Notes under the pieces: model-generated | The model's database searches: none | Seen by the model: only the letters and a program-made list of their open reading frames with translations | What the model was told of the DNA's origin: nothing | Source: JAXGQE01 sp040766585 | GTDB lineage: Bacteria > Bacillota > SLNR01 | Assembly (NCBI GenBank): GCA_040766585.1 | Contig: JAXGQE010000002.1 | Span: 202,519 to 266,518 of the forward strand | DNA length: 64,000 nucleotides | Direction of reading: 5' to 3' | Shown here: piece by piece, positions 16,444-24,784 of the stretch | Position numbering within the stretch: position 1 is the first letter of the stretch | Layout of the letters: each line of letters starts with the position of its first letter | Program-made: the position numbers and the translations under genes

Positions 16444-16782
16444 ATGAAAAAGAAACTCAGTATTTTGTTATTGGCTGGCATTATGATTATGACGGTAGCT
16501 GGAATCGGATTGGCAGGAGCTCCAGAAGATCCTGAAATAACCAATCCAACCGTGGCGCAGGAGCAACTGCAATTGGAAGACTCCGATTGTGACGGTAGCT
16601 GTGACGGAGATATGCTGCAGAAGCAGGTGCGCCAGCAGCTTCGAGACGGCAGCGGTGACGGTGAAGGTGGATGCACGGGTGAGTGCACCGGTGAAGGAAC
16701 CGGGACTATGGCTCGAAAACAAGCGCGGCAGCAGCTGAAAACCGGAGAATGTGACGGGACTTGCCAGACAGATGTAGAGTAA
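16444..16782 (+). CDS. Small secreted Cys/Gly/Asp-rich protein, function unknown
   Basis: 112 residues. A typical signal peptide (KKKLSILLLAGIMIMTVAGI, cut near LAG-A at about 25) is followed by an acidic mature part with repeated Cys units: DSDCDGSCDGD, GGCTGECTGEGTG and GECDGTCQTD. Between them two related segments, LQKQVRQQLRDG and ARKQARQQLKTG, repeat once, so the mature protein is a two-unit repeat. The C-x-G-x-C pattern with flanking Asp and Glu suggests metal binding outside the cell. GGAGG lies ten bases before ATG 16444. The neighbouring genes handle arsenic and metals. Confidence 0.7.
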   Translation: MKKKLSILLLAGIMIMTVAGIGLAGAPEDPEITNPTVAQEQLQLEDSDCDGSCDGDMLQKQVRQQLRDGSGDGEGGCTGECTGEGTGTMARKQARQQLKTGECDGTCQTDVE

Positions 16783-16800
16783 TCTGAGGAAGTAACAAAG

Positions 16801-16828
16801 AGAGCGGGCTGAAGAGCCTGCTCTTTTA
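16801..16828 (+). terminator. Terminator after the Cys-rich protein gene
   Basis: Ten-bp stem AGAGCGGGCT / AGCCTGCTCT with one G-T pair and GAAG loop, then TTTTAATTT. Confidence 0.8.
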
Positions 16829-16957
16829 ATTTAGTGCAAATTCCAAAATTGAGTATAATCGGGAACGAATCCACATGGATTGACTCATAAGATGCACTCG
16901 TTTTGAAACGTCTTTTCACAAAATAACCAAGGGAGCGAGCCTTCAAGTAGAATCATA

Positions 16958-17009
16958 TTGACAAAATTCGATATGTCTTGTAGAATTGATGTATCGAAAA
17001 AATACGATA
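16958..17009 (+). promoter_or_regulatory. Promoter and operator of the ars operon
   Basis: TTGACA (16958-16963), 17 bp, TAGAAT (16981-16986). Just downstream of the expected start is TATCGAAAAAATACGATA (16992-17009), an 18-bp dyad of TATCG/CGATA with an eight-base spacer; a related half, TTCGATATG, lies in the spacer (about 16967-16974). This is the usual place and shape for an ArsR-family repressor site. Confidence 0.65.
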
Positions 17010-17021
17010 TGAGGTGTTCGC

Positions 17022-17333
17022 ATGTCAATTACCAATGAGGAGTATGTTCGAGTTTTCAAAGCTTTCTGTGATGATAAGCGCATGTCTGTGCTGAGGATGC
17101 TGAAAGAAGGCGAAGAATGCGCTTGTCGACTGCTGGAAAACCTGGATATCTGCCAATCATCTTTGTCGTACCATATGAAGATTTTGGTGGAATCCGGAGT
17201 GGTGGAAAGTCGTCAGGATGGCAAATGGACCTATTATAAAATTAGCAAAGAGGGGAGTCGCCGGGCGATTGACTATCTCAATTTCATTACCGAAGCCAAT
17301 GAAAAATCATCGGATTGTGATCGCTGTTGCTGA
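17022..17333 (+). CDS. arsR: ArsR-family metalloregulatory repressor
   Basis: 103 residues with the winged helix of the family: CDDKRMSVLRMLKEGEECAC, then the recognition helix QSSLSYHMKILVESG and wing GKWTYYKIS. Cys 33 and 35 (ECAC) in the DNA-binding helix region match the ELCVCDL-type arsenite site of ArsR; Cys 44 and the C-terminal CDRCC (99, 102, 103) are further thiol ligands. It should release the operator when As(III) or Sb(III) binds. First gene of the ars operon, with an operator dyad in its own leader. Confidence 0.9.
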   Translation: MSITNEEYVRVFKAFCDDKRMSVLRMLKEGEECACRLLENLDICQSSLSYHMKILVESGVVESRQDGKWTYYKISKEGSRRAIDYLNFITEANEKSSDCDRCC

Positions 17334-17506
17334 GCAGCGAATGTAATTCACGATAGCCAGTCACAAAGAGGATATCGCATGCTCGAGTAAGCCCCATCAA
17401 ACGAACAAAGGATTAGCAGAAGTCCTTTCGATGCTTCAAAGGACAGAATATTCGGCATTGAACAATAAAAAGGTGTGTTCAATTGGACTATACAGGAGGA
17501 ATCGAA

Positions 17507-18250
17507 GTGAGTGGGAATGATGAATACAAACACGGTTGCTGTGCATCGGAAAGACGATGTGATCCAGGCTGTTGTTCCGATGAGGCAGAGATGAACGCCA
17601 TGGAAACGGATGCTGTATCCGGTAGCGATGTCCAAGGATGCGAAAATTGTTGCTCCGATCCTTATGGAGGGGCATCGTGTTGTGGAGGACATGAATGTGC
17701 CGCAGAAGATTCAAACGATACGAATTTCAGCGGCTGCTCAGGTGGATGCTGCAATGCAGTGACCATTGACCGGAAAATTGAGATCCAATACCTCTATTTG
17801 GATCTGGCTAGCTGCCAAAGATGCATGGGCACGGACGAAATTCTCTCCGGAATCATACAGCAGATAAAACCTGCGTTTGAGATGGGTGGTTTTACCATCG
17901 AGTATGCGAAGATTCAAATAGAGAATGAAGAAATGGCGAAAAACTATCGATTTGAATCATCTCCAACCATTCGTGTCAACGGATCGGACATTATGATGAA
18001 GGTTAAGGAGAATAGCTGCGGATGCTGCAGCGATATTAGCAATACTGATGTGAATTGCCGAGTCTTTGAGTTCGACGGAATCGATTACGAGGTACCACCG
18101 ACCAGAATGCTGAGGAAAGCTATCGTGGACGCCATATTGCATGCGGAACAAGATGATAAATTTCAATCAGAGTATGTCCTTCCGGAGAACTTAAAAAAAT
18201 TTTTTGACGGAAAAAGTAAGATCAATAGTTGTGACTGCTGTAATGAATGA
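17507..18250 (+). CDS. DUF2703 protein with Cys-rich N-terminal extension (arsenic operon)
   Basis: 247 residues. The C-terminal ~150 residues (about 90-225) are DUF2703, a thioredoxin-like domain found in arsenic operons: IEIQYLYLDLASCQRCMG with Cys 103/106, ESSPTIRVNG, CGCCSD (171-174) and CRVFEFDGIDYEVPP. The first ~85 residues are an added region holding 14 Cys, mostly as CC pairs (11/12, 22/23, 48/49, 58/59, 81/82), and the tail ends in SCDCC. This looks like a thiol sponge or metallochaperone arm. GTG 17507 follows AGGAGGA with six bases; a TTG frame begins 24 bases earlier. It lies between arsR and acr3, which suggests As(III) delivery to the pump, an inference. Confidence 0.75.
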   Translation: MSGNDEYKHGCCASERRCDPGCCSDEAEMNAMETDAVSGSDVQGCENCCSDPYGGASCCGGHECAAEDSNDTNFSGCSGGCCNAVTIDRKIEIQYLYLDLASCQRCMGTDEILSGIIQQIKPAFEMGGFTIEYAKIQIENEEMAKNYRFESSPTIRVNGSDIMMKVKENSCGCCSDISNTDVNCRVFEFDGIDYEVPPTRMLRKAIVDAILHAEQDDKFQSEYVLPENLKKFFDGKSKINSCDCCNE

Positions 18251-18298
18251 ATACAGGATATTGAAAGTTCTATAAATAGATCTTCAAGGAGTGTTTTT

Positions 18299-19366
18299 AT
18301 GGCGAAGGAAAAGAGCGCTTCAGGTATAGGTTTTTTTGAAAGATACCTAACGGTATGGGTATTGGCATGCATGATTGCCGGTGTATTGATTGGAAACTAT
18401 CTACCTGGTATCCCTGCATTTTTAAGTCGCTTTGAATATGCACAAGTGTCTTTGCCCATCGCGGTGCTGATCTGGCTGATGATCTATCCCATGATGCTGA
18501 AAGTGGATTTTCAAAGCATCCGAAATGTGGGGAAGAATCCGAAAGGGCTCTATGTAACCTGGGTTACCAACTGGCTGATTAAGCCGTTTACCATGTTCGG
18601 TATTGCCTGGGTGTTTTTCAATGTTGTATTTTCACGATGGATTCCGCAGGATTTGGCCACGGATTACCTGGCAGGAGCCATCCTGTTGGGGGCAGCCCCA
18701 TGTACAGCCATGGTTTTTGTATGGAGTCATCTTACCAAGGGGGATGCAGCCTACACAGTCGTTCAGGTAGCAACGAATGATCTGATCATCCTGGGTGCGT
18801 TTACGCCCATTGTTGCATTCTTATTGGGTGTAAGCGGAATCCAGATTCCATGGGAGACTTTGATTCTATCGGTAGTCCTGTTCGTTGTCATTCCTTTGGC
18901 AGCGGGAATAGGGACTCGGAATTATCTTGTCAGGACAAAAGGGTTGGAATACTTTCAGCATGAATTCATTCCAAAATTCAACCATATTACGGTGGCTGGT
19001 CTTCTTTTGACACTGATCATAATATTTTCTTTTCAAGGACCGGTCATTCTAGCCAATCCGCTGCATATCGTGCTTATTGCTGTTCCATTGACGATTCAAA
19101 CCGTGCTGGTTTTCTTTATCGCCTATCTGGCAGCCAAAGTTTTGCTCTTGCCCCACAATATCGCTGCTCCTGCCGGTATGATTGGTGCATCCAATTTTTT
19201 TGAGCTGGCTGTTGCGGTTGCGATTGCTCTTTTCGGCACCAACAGCCCTGTCGCGCTAGCGACCATCGTCGGTGTTTTGGTGGAAGTACCTGTCATGCTG
19301 ATGCTGGTGAGGATCGCAAATGGAACTAAAAGCTGGTTTGAAGATGCCAAAGAAATATCTGGATAA
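18299..19366 (+). CDS. acr3: ACR3-family arsenite efflux permease
   Basis: 355 residues, ten membrane segments expected. ACR3 hallmarks: YAQVSLPIAVLIWLMIYPMM, KPFTMFGIAWVFF, the essential Cys 135 in LGAAPCTAMVFVWS, and the next helix DAAYTVVQVATNDLI. It exports As(OH)3 (and often Sb(III)) across the cytoplasmic membrane using the proton-motive force. CAAGGAGTG precedes ATG 18299. Third gene of arsR-DUF2703-acr3; no arsC reductase is visible in this window. Confidence 0.95.
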   Translation: MAKEKSASGIGFFERYLTVWVLACMIAGVLIGNYLPGIPAFLSRFEYAQVSLPIAVLIWLMIYPMMLKVDFQSIRNVGKNPKGLYVTWVTNWLIKPFTMFGIAWVFFNVVFSRWIPQDLATDYLAGAILLGAAPCTAMVFVWSHLTKGDAAYTVVQVATNDLIILGAFTPIVAFLLGVSGIQIPWETLILSVVLFVVIPLAAGIGTRNYLVRTKGLEYFQHEFIPKFNHITVAGLLLTLIIIFSFQGPVILANPLHIVLIAVPLTIQTVLVFFIAYLAAKVLLLPHNIAAPAGMIGASNFFELAVAVAIALFGTNSPVALATIVGVLVEVPVMLMLVRIANGTKSWFEDAKEISG

Positions 19367-19451
19367 GGCTCTATCATTAGGTGTAAGGGATAAGCAGTCT
19401 ACAAAACGGATCAAGGCAAATCGCTTTGATAAACCTTCTGGACATGAAAAG

Positions 19452-19486
19452 AACCGGGATAGGCTTCAACCCTCTCCCGGTTTATT
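19452..19486. terminator. Terminator between acr3 and the convergent ferritin-like gene
   Basis: Eight-bp stem AACCGGGA / TCCCGGTT (19452-19459 with 19475-19482), T-rich on the plus strand and followed by CTTTTC on the minus strand, so it may act for both convergent genes. Confidence 0.65.
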
Positions 19487-19501
19487 CATTGTAGTAATGA
19501 T

Positions 19502-20137
19502 CTATTTCAGCCTTTCCACCTGCTTTTGAAAAGCCATGAGATGACTTTGCGATCCCCGCATCAAGGCAGTGAATACATCTTCGACATTATCCGGGAGGTC
19601 ATACTCTAGAAATTTTTCATACATAGCGATATTATCTATTTCCGCCTGTACTCCGGTTTCGGCGGCTTCCAATAAATCCGACGGAATCACCCGATGATCC
19701 ATGGAAGTATCTGCCGGAAAATCAATTCCATAGCTTTCATACACTTCATTTAAATAGGCTAAATGAGTTTCCTCAGACCGGACAATATTCGAGTACGGAG
19801 TACGGTTCCCGAAATGATCGATAATGGTCAGGTATTCTCCCCGGGCCAGGTATTCATCCTGAACGGCATAAGTGAGCATATCCAAGATGGACAGGTTAGT
19901 ATCAGCCATAGCGCCTGCCGCTCCGTATCCTTCCAGAGATAAAGTCAAGTCAGATATGGTCAGCGGGTCAGGATTCGGGTTTATATCGTGTCCAACGGGA
20001 ACAATGGGTTCGTTTTGGGAATCTTCAGTCTCTGCACATCCTGCCAGAAACAGTGAACTGCCGATGGCGATCAGGAGTAGGAGAACAATGGAAATTCTTG
20101 AATGAGATCGGAAAATCTGCCGTATTAATCGTATCAT
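19502..20137 (-). CDS. Ferritin-like DUF2202 lipoprotein
   Basis: 211 residues. A long basic N-terminus and hydrophobic stretch end in lipobox LFLAGC (Cys 34). The mature part is a DUF2202 ferritin-like four-helix bundle: MLTYAVQDEYLARGEYLTII, IVRSEETHLAYLNEVYESYG, GVQAEIDNIAMYEKFLEY and GSQSHLMAFQKQVE, with Glu/His ligands placed for a metal pair. The role of DUF2202 is not known; it may bind iron or detoxify peroxide at the outer face of the membrane. GGGAGG precedes the start. Confidence 0.85.
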   Translation of the reverse strand: MIRLIRQIFRSHSRISIVLLLLIAIGSSLFLAGCAETEDSQNEPIVPVGHDINPNPDPLTISDLTLSLEGYGAAGAMADTNLSILDMLTYAVQDEYLARGEYLTIIDHFGNRTPYSNIVRSEETHLAYLNEVYESYGIDFPADTSMDHRVIPSDLLEAAETGVQAEIDNIAMYEKFLEYDLPDNVEDVFTALMRGSQSHLMAFQKQVERLK

Positions 20138-20219
20138 TATGGTTTCCTCCCGGTTTTGAAACCATTGTAAATCATGAATGTGTTGAAAACGTGAAGATTA
20201 TTTAAAGAATTGGATGAAT

Positions 20220-21422
20220 CTAATCTACAGTGCTGCTGTGGAATTGGATTTTTTCCAGATAGAATTGATTTCGAGCTTCAATAAAGTCACTCAGATCCAC
20301 ATCCGATACAGCAAGTGAGCTTTTTTCCGGATTCCAGAAATGCCACCATTCCAGGTTACTGACTGTAAACCCAACGGAATTCATGGTATCGATCAGATAG
20401 CTCCGATTTTCCAAAACGTTTTGTGAGAGATCAGAAAAATCTGCATGGGCTTTTTCTGAAAAGTCATCAAATCCTGTAGGCATCGGTATTTCCTGCAGAT
20501 TCTGGTTCACCAGGGTAATATCCACCGCAATTCCTTTGGCATGCTGAGAGTATTTGGAAGGTGCTGGGACATATTGTTTCAAATGGTCGGGGGTGGCATT
20601 GTGCAAAGACCACTGAACTTCCACGGGACGGTATCCGTCCCAGATTTTCAAAGCATAGCCGTCAACCCGGAATTTCTCGCAGGCTCGGAGAAGTTTGTAA
20701 GCGGTTTCGATCTCCAAGAGGCAGAGGGGAACTTCATAATGAGAGACGCCGGTAAAATTGTCAGTTGTGGCATATTTCAAGTCAATCAGAATCGTGGGGT
20801 CCATAGCGGCAATCTCAACAAGCCCTTTGTATTCAAACAGAGGGGGAGGAATGTCCAACGGATTTAAACGAGCTTCTGGATTTGTCAGACGAGGCATCAT
20901 TTTTTCAGCCTCGGCCAAGACCAGGGTGTTTTTCGGGAGAATGAGAGCGTTCTCTGTATCCATCAATCCATGGGCGTAGGCGTTGAGAATATCTTCGGAA
21001 AAACGGCTGCTAGCTTCAGACAAATCAAAAATCTGCCACCGATAGTGGTCGGGGTTAATCGAGTGTTTTTCCCCTAGGACATTCATCAAGATATGGGCGC
21101 AGACCTCTCGGGTCATTGGATCATCCGGGTCTGTCCCTGCTGTAATATATCCTCGCGTGGATGCAATATCCACGGCCTTATCGATAGAACTCAAAGATCC
21201 TGCTTGGGGATCTGTTTCTTTTAGAAGTAACCAGATGAAACTGCCGACAGATAACGGTTGATCCGGGTCTATGGTTGGCTCCGGACTCACGGGTATCAAA
21301 GTACATGAGCTAAAAAGGGGAACAAGTAGAACAGCAATCAGGCAATACAAAGCAATCCGATGCTTCCACGGAAGGATCGGTGCGGAAGGGTAAGCATGTT
21401 TTCCATGACTATTTATGATCAT
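20220..21422 (-). CDS. VanX-type D-Ala-D-Ala dipeptidase lipoprotein with SLH-like region
   Basis: 400 residues from ATG 21422, chosen because AAGGAG lies nine bases before it; the frame extends ten codons further. A hydrophobic segment ends in lipobox-like LFSSC (Cys 40). Residues about 60-185 resemble S-layer-homology repeats (ILNAYAHGLMDTENALILPK, then LAEAEKMMPRL). The C-terminal 200 residues are a peptidase M15D domain: DGYRPVEVQ, SQHAKGIAVD (zinc ligands His 294 and Asp 301) and LEWWHFW (catalytic Glu 358, zinc His 361). VanX hydrolyses D-Ala-D-Ala; an extracellular form more likely trims or recycles wall peptides. No vanH or vanA is nearby. Confidence 0.82.
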   Translation of the reverse strand: MIINSHGKHAYPSAPILPWKHRIALYCLIAVLLVPLFSSCTLIPVSPEPTIDPDQPLSVGSFIWLLLKETDPQAGSLSSIDKAVDIASTRGYITAGTDPDDPMTREVCAHILMNVLGEKHSINPDHYRWQIFDLSEASSRFSEDILNAYAHGLMDTENALILPKNTLVLAEAEKMMPRLTNPEARLNPLDIPPPLFEYKGLVEIAAMDPTILIDLKYATTDNFTGVSHYEVPLCLLEIETAYKLLRACEKFRVDGYALKIWDGYRPVEVQWSLHNATPDHLKQYVPAPSKYSQHAKGIAVDITLVNQNLQEIPMPTGFDDFSEKAHADFSDLSQNVLENRSYLIDTMNSVGFTVSNLEWWHFWNPEKSSLAVSDVDLSDFIEARNQFYLEKIQFHSSTVD

Positions 21423-21808
21423 TTTGATCACGCTCCTTGCATACAATTTCATTGTATCAGATTATGGACCCCCATCACAACGAATGCATCGGGACGATGG
21501 CCATAAAACCTGAATTATGCGAGTTGATCCAACACGGGTCCGGTATGCATGACTGAAATTCGATAAAAAAGTTTCACGGTTTATGGGTGGTGGACCCAAT
21601 TGGTTGCACACAACCCCGGGGTAGATATTCCGAATGGGAAGAAAGCACAGGAATCCGTGCTTTATGATCCGGCCCTTTATGACTGGATCCTTGGGGTCGA
21701 TGCCCTTAGACTGTGGTATGGTATACTATAGGTAGTTGATAATGGACAATGATTTCAATGAAAACCCGATTCATGTTGAATATTACTGTATGATTGGGGG
21801 TATCCACA
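21423..21808. other. Divergent intergenic region before the copper ATPase gene
   Basis: About 385 bases with no gene. It holds a small perfect stem, AAAGCAC / GTGCTTT (21642-21648 with 21657-21663), not clearly a terminator. I see no consensus copper-operator motif or strong promoter. Confidence 0.4.
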
Positions 21809-23887
21809 GTGGATATGAACGACCGTACTCACCGGTCGAAAGGCCATAACCACTCTTCATCAGGGCATGGGGAAGGAAAATCCCCATCCAGCCCCATGGA
21901 CCATCCAAAGATGTCCCACAACAAGCATGCCGGACATGATCCGGGGATGTTTCGCGATAAATTCTGGTTATCGCTGCTGATGTCACTGCCTGTTCTCTTC
22001 TGGTCAGAGCATATTCAGATGCTTCTGGGTTTCCGTGCTCCTCAATTCCCGGGATCTAACCTTATTGCTCCTCTCCTCAGTACAGTTATATTCTTTTATG
22101 GTGGATGGGTTTTTATTCAAGGAGCTGTTCGAGAACTGAGAAACAGGCTTCCGGGTATGATGACCCTGATTTCACTGGCGATTGCCGTTGCTTTCTTATT
22201 CTCTTGGGTCGTGCTTTTGGGTTTGGTTCAGGCGGAGGCTCTCTGGTGGGAACTGGCGACATTAATTACCATCATGCTATTGGGGCACTGGATGGAAATG
22301 AGATCGGTAGCCCAGGCGCAGGGTGCGCTGCAGGAGATCGAAAAACTACTTCCGGATACAGCGACCCGCATCACTGATAAGGGCGAAGAGCAAGTTTCGG
22401 TTCATGATTTGCAAAAAGGCGATCGAATCCTGGTTCGCCCCGGGGAAAACATTCCTGCGGACGGAATAATCCAAAAAGGTGAAAGTGATGTGGATGAGTC
22501 TATCCTGACGGGTGAGTCGCGACTGGTTACAAAACAGGTGGATGATGAGGTTATCGCCGGTACCCGAAACGGGGATGGCTCACTGCAGGTTGAGGTAACC
22601 GGAATCGGAGAGGATACTAAATTATCCGGCATTATGCGCCTTGTTTTAGAGGCTCAAGACTCCCGCTCCCGAGCACAGAATCTGGCGGATCGGGCAGCAC
22701 AGATGCTAACCGGGGTAGCCATTTTTTCGGGGATTGCCACCTGGATTGCCTGGCGGTATCTCGGTATGCCCATCGATTTTACCATTGTCCGGGTTGTGAC
22801 GGTGCTGGTTATCGCCTGCCCCCATGCACTGGGGTTGGCAGTTCCGCTGGTAGTGGCCATATCCACAACCATGGGTGCGAAAAATGGACTCCTGGTAAGG
22901 GAGCGATTGGGTTTGGAAGAAGCGAGAAATCTGGATGTGGTTGTGTTTGATAAAACTGGAACATTGACATTGGGTGAATTCCGGGTGGTTTCAATGACAG
23001 TTGGAGGCGGAGTAACCGAAGACGAAGCTCTCCAAATGGCAGCATCCATCGAAGTCAACTCAGAGCATCCCATCGCTCGGGGGATAATCCAGTCAGCTCA
23101 GGAGAAAGGGATAGAAATTCTAGAAGTCGATAAATTCCAGGCCATGAGCGGGAAGGGGGTTTCTGCGGTTCTGTCCGGATCCGAATATATGTTGGGTGGC
23201 TCCGGATTGATCAAATCTCAGGATGCTCATCTTTCAGAAATATTGGAAGAAGAAGCCAAAAAAGCTGATCGCTTGGGACATACGGCCATCTATCTGCTGC
23301 GGGATAATCAGGTACTGGCGGTGTTTTCCGTGGCGGATGCCATCCGGAAAGAAAGCCGGGAAGCCGTTGACAATCTTCAGAAAAATGGTATCGAAGTGGC
23401 CATGCTCACCGGCGACGCTCAGGCTGTGGCGGATGCTGTGGCAGAAGAACTGGGAATCAATCAGGTCTTTGCCGAAGTTCTGCCGGAGGACAAAGCATCC
23501 AAGGTGAGAGAGCTTCAGAAAACAGGTAAAAAAGTAGCCATGGTGGGGGATGGAGTCAATGATGCGCCTGCCCTGGCGACCGCGGACATAGGAATTGCTG
23601 TAGGTGCAGGTACGGATGTGGCGGTGGAAACCGGTCATATCGTTCTTGTTCGCTCGGATCCGAGGGATGTGTCTCGTATTATCACCCTATCAAAAGCCAC
23701 TCATCGCAAAATGGTTCAAAACCTCTGGTGGGCAGCCGGATACAATATTGCAGCCATCCCGCTGGCAGCTGGGGTTCTCATAGGACGAGGTATTTTGCTG
23801 ACTCCGGCTGTCGGTGCTGTTTTGATGTCGGCCAGCACGGTCATTGTGGTCATCAATGCACAATTGCTGAGAAGAACCGTCCTATAA
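21809..23887 (+). CDS. copB: Copper-translocating P1B-type ATPase, CopB-like
   Basis: About 692 residues. The N-terminus has no CXXC domain but a His-rich tail (many H/S/G/K residues in the first 45), as in CopB. The membrane metal site is CPH (Cys about 337 in IACPHALGLAVP), the P1B-3 signature for Cu(II)/Cu(I) or Ag. Other motifs: TGES actuator, DKTGTLT (Asp about 381), the HP motif in NSEHPIARG and hinge GDGVNDAPAL. It exports copper from the cytoplasm. GTG 21809 follows GGGGGT; TTG 21794 and ATG 21815 are alternatives. A tiny membrane-peptide gene follows 21 bp after the stop. Confidence 0.92.
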   Translation: MDMNDRTHRSKGHNHSSSGHGEGKSPSSPMDHPKMSHNKHAGHDPGMFRDKFWLSLLMSLPVLFWSEHIQMLLGFRAPQFPGSNLIAPLLSTVIFFYGGWVFIQGAVRELRNRLPGMMTLISLAIAVAFLFSWVVLLGLVQAEALWWELATLITIMLLGHWMEMRSVAQAQGALQEIEKLLPDTATRITDKGEEQVSVHDLQKGDRILVRPGENIPADGIIQKGESDVDESILTGESRLVTKQVDDEVIAGTRNGDGSLQVEVTGIGEDTKLSGIMRLVLEAQDSRSRAQNLADRAAQMLTGVAIFSGIATWIAWRYLGMPIDFTIVRVVTVLVIACPHALGLAVPLVVAISTTMGAKNGLLVRERLGLEEARNLDVVVFDKTGTLTLGEFRVVSMTVGGGVTEDEALQMAASIEVNSEHPIARGIIQSAQEKGIEILEVDKFQAMSGKGVSAVLSGSEYMLGGSGLIKSQDAHLSEILEEEAKKADRLGHTAIYLLRDNQVLAVFSVADAIRKESREAVDNLQKNGIEVAMLTGDAQAVADAVAEELGINQVFAEVLPEDKASKVRELQKTGKKVAMVGDGVNDAPALATADIGIAVGAGTDVAVETGHIVLVRSDPRDVSRIITLSKATHRKMVQNLWWAAGYNIAAIPLAAGVLIGRGILLTPAVGAVLMSASTVIVVINAQLLRRTVL

Positions 23888-23908
23888 AGTTACAAAGGAG
23901 GCGATCAG

Positions 23909-23986
23909 GTGATTAACAGAATCATTTACTTAATCGGATTGGCCGTGGTTGTGTATGTGATCCTGCGATTTCTTGGGATTCTGTAG
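23909..23986 (+). CDS. 25-residue single-helix membrane peptide downstream of copB
   Basis: Frame GTG 23909 to TAG 23986 codes for MINRIIYLIGLAVVVYVILR plus FLGIL. AAAGGAGG ends eight bases before the start, a strong site that argues for translation. The peptide is almost entirely one transmembrane helix with an Asn-Arg cap and one inner Arg. It follows the copper ATPase by 21 bases, so it is cotranscribed and may be a small subunit or regulator of that pump, comparable in size to KdpF-like peptides. No homologue comes to mind. Confidence 0.55.
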   Translation: MINRIIYLIGLAVVVYVILRFLGIL

Positions 23987-24103
23987 AATTGAAATCCCTG
24001 ATTCTAGGATCATTGATCGAGATGGAAACTGATGTATCGGAAGAAGCAGTCTGGGATGACTGGACACCATGATGATACTCCATGCAGGTTATGGAACTTT
24101 CAA

Positions 24104-24133
24104 TTGTCTATCCGGTGCAGGCTGATGTATAAT
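24104..24133 (+). promoter_or_regulatory. Promoter of the tRNA-Ala gene
   Basis: TTGTCT (24104-24109), 18 bp, perfect TATAAT (24128-24133), 17 bases before the tRNA. Confidence 0.6.
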
Positions 24134-24150
24134 AAGAACAAAGCTGAAAA

Positions 24151-24226
24151 GGGCCTGTAGCTCAGCTGGGAGAGCGTACGGTTCGCATCCGTAAGGTCGA
24201 GGGTTCGATCCCCTTCAGGTCCACCA
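24151..24226 (+). tRNA. tRNA-Ala (anticodon CGC)
   Basis: Full cloverleaf by eye: acceptor GGGCCTG with CAGGTCC including the G3-U70 pair that identifies alanine tRNAs, D stem GCTC/GAGC, anticodon stem TACGG/CCGTA with loop TTCGCAT (anticodon CGC, reads GCG), T arm GAGGG-TTCGATC-CCCTT, and genomically encoded CCA. 76 bases. Single gene with its own promoter and terminator. Confidence 0.95.
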
Positions 24227-24234
24227 AGAGTAAT

Positions 24235-24279
24235 ACCATTGATTGATAACGAGTATGTTATCAATTAGTGGTTTTTTTT
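24235..24279 (+). terminator. Terminator after tRNA-Ala
   Basis: Sixteen-bp stem from ACCATTGATTGATAAC (24235-24250) to GTTATCAATTAGTGGT (24257-24272) with two G-T pairs, GAGTAT loop, followed by T8. Confidence 0.85.
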
Positions 24280-24696
24280 GTTCTAAATTCCTTTTAAGAC
24301 CATATTTTATGATTTTATGTAGACTATTTGCTTTAGTTATTGAATATTAATTTTGAAGTTTTTTATGTTTCGATTTCTATAGCCATGTGTGCAACCTCAA
24401 ATCGTTTGAAATTTGGCAGGAGTGTACATTTTTTAGGTAATCGTAAAACAAATGAAGTAATCGTTGAACATGAGAGTTTTGGGTAAACTTGTTCCTGTAG
24501 ACGTATCACGTTGAGACGGTTGTCTTGATGTCAAGGATGAAAGAGTGAGTGTGTGCAAAAGGCTTGAAATAAGGGGATTTGCATTTTTCACTGTTCGGAA
24601 ACCGGTGCTCGGAACTGTGATTTTATCGGTTCGTGGGAACAAGTCCAAGTATGCAATATTGAGTGCGACAGAGCAGATTAGATGTCAGTGTTTAAT

Positions 24697-24784
24697 GAGT
24701 GGTCAGTTTGGATAACATGGGTTTGTGAGTGATCGATTTAGATGTTTTTCGGATTTTCCGGGGTTGAGTGGTCAGGTTGGATGA
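24697..24784 (+). repeat. Three imperfect direct repeats, IS21-end-like
   Basis: GAGTGGTCAGTTTGGATAA (24697-24715), GAGTGATCGATTTAGATG (24727-24744) and GAGTGGTCAGGTTGGATGA (24766-24784). Multiple terminal repeats with a GTGGTCA core are seen at ends of some IS21-family elements; no istA or istB remains nearby. Confidence 0.4.

Noticed and set aside
20220..21422. Vancomycin-resistance operon
   Set aside because: Only the VanX-type domain is present; no vanH, vanA-type ligase or vanRS is adjacent, and the protein is a lipoprotein.
24433..24648. Minus-strand frame of 71 codons in the gene-poor region
   Set aside because: Low-complexity Ser/Thr-rich translation, no ribosome site, no recognisable motif.
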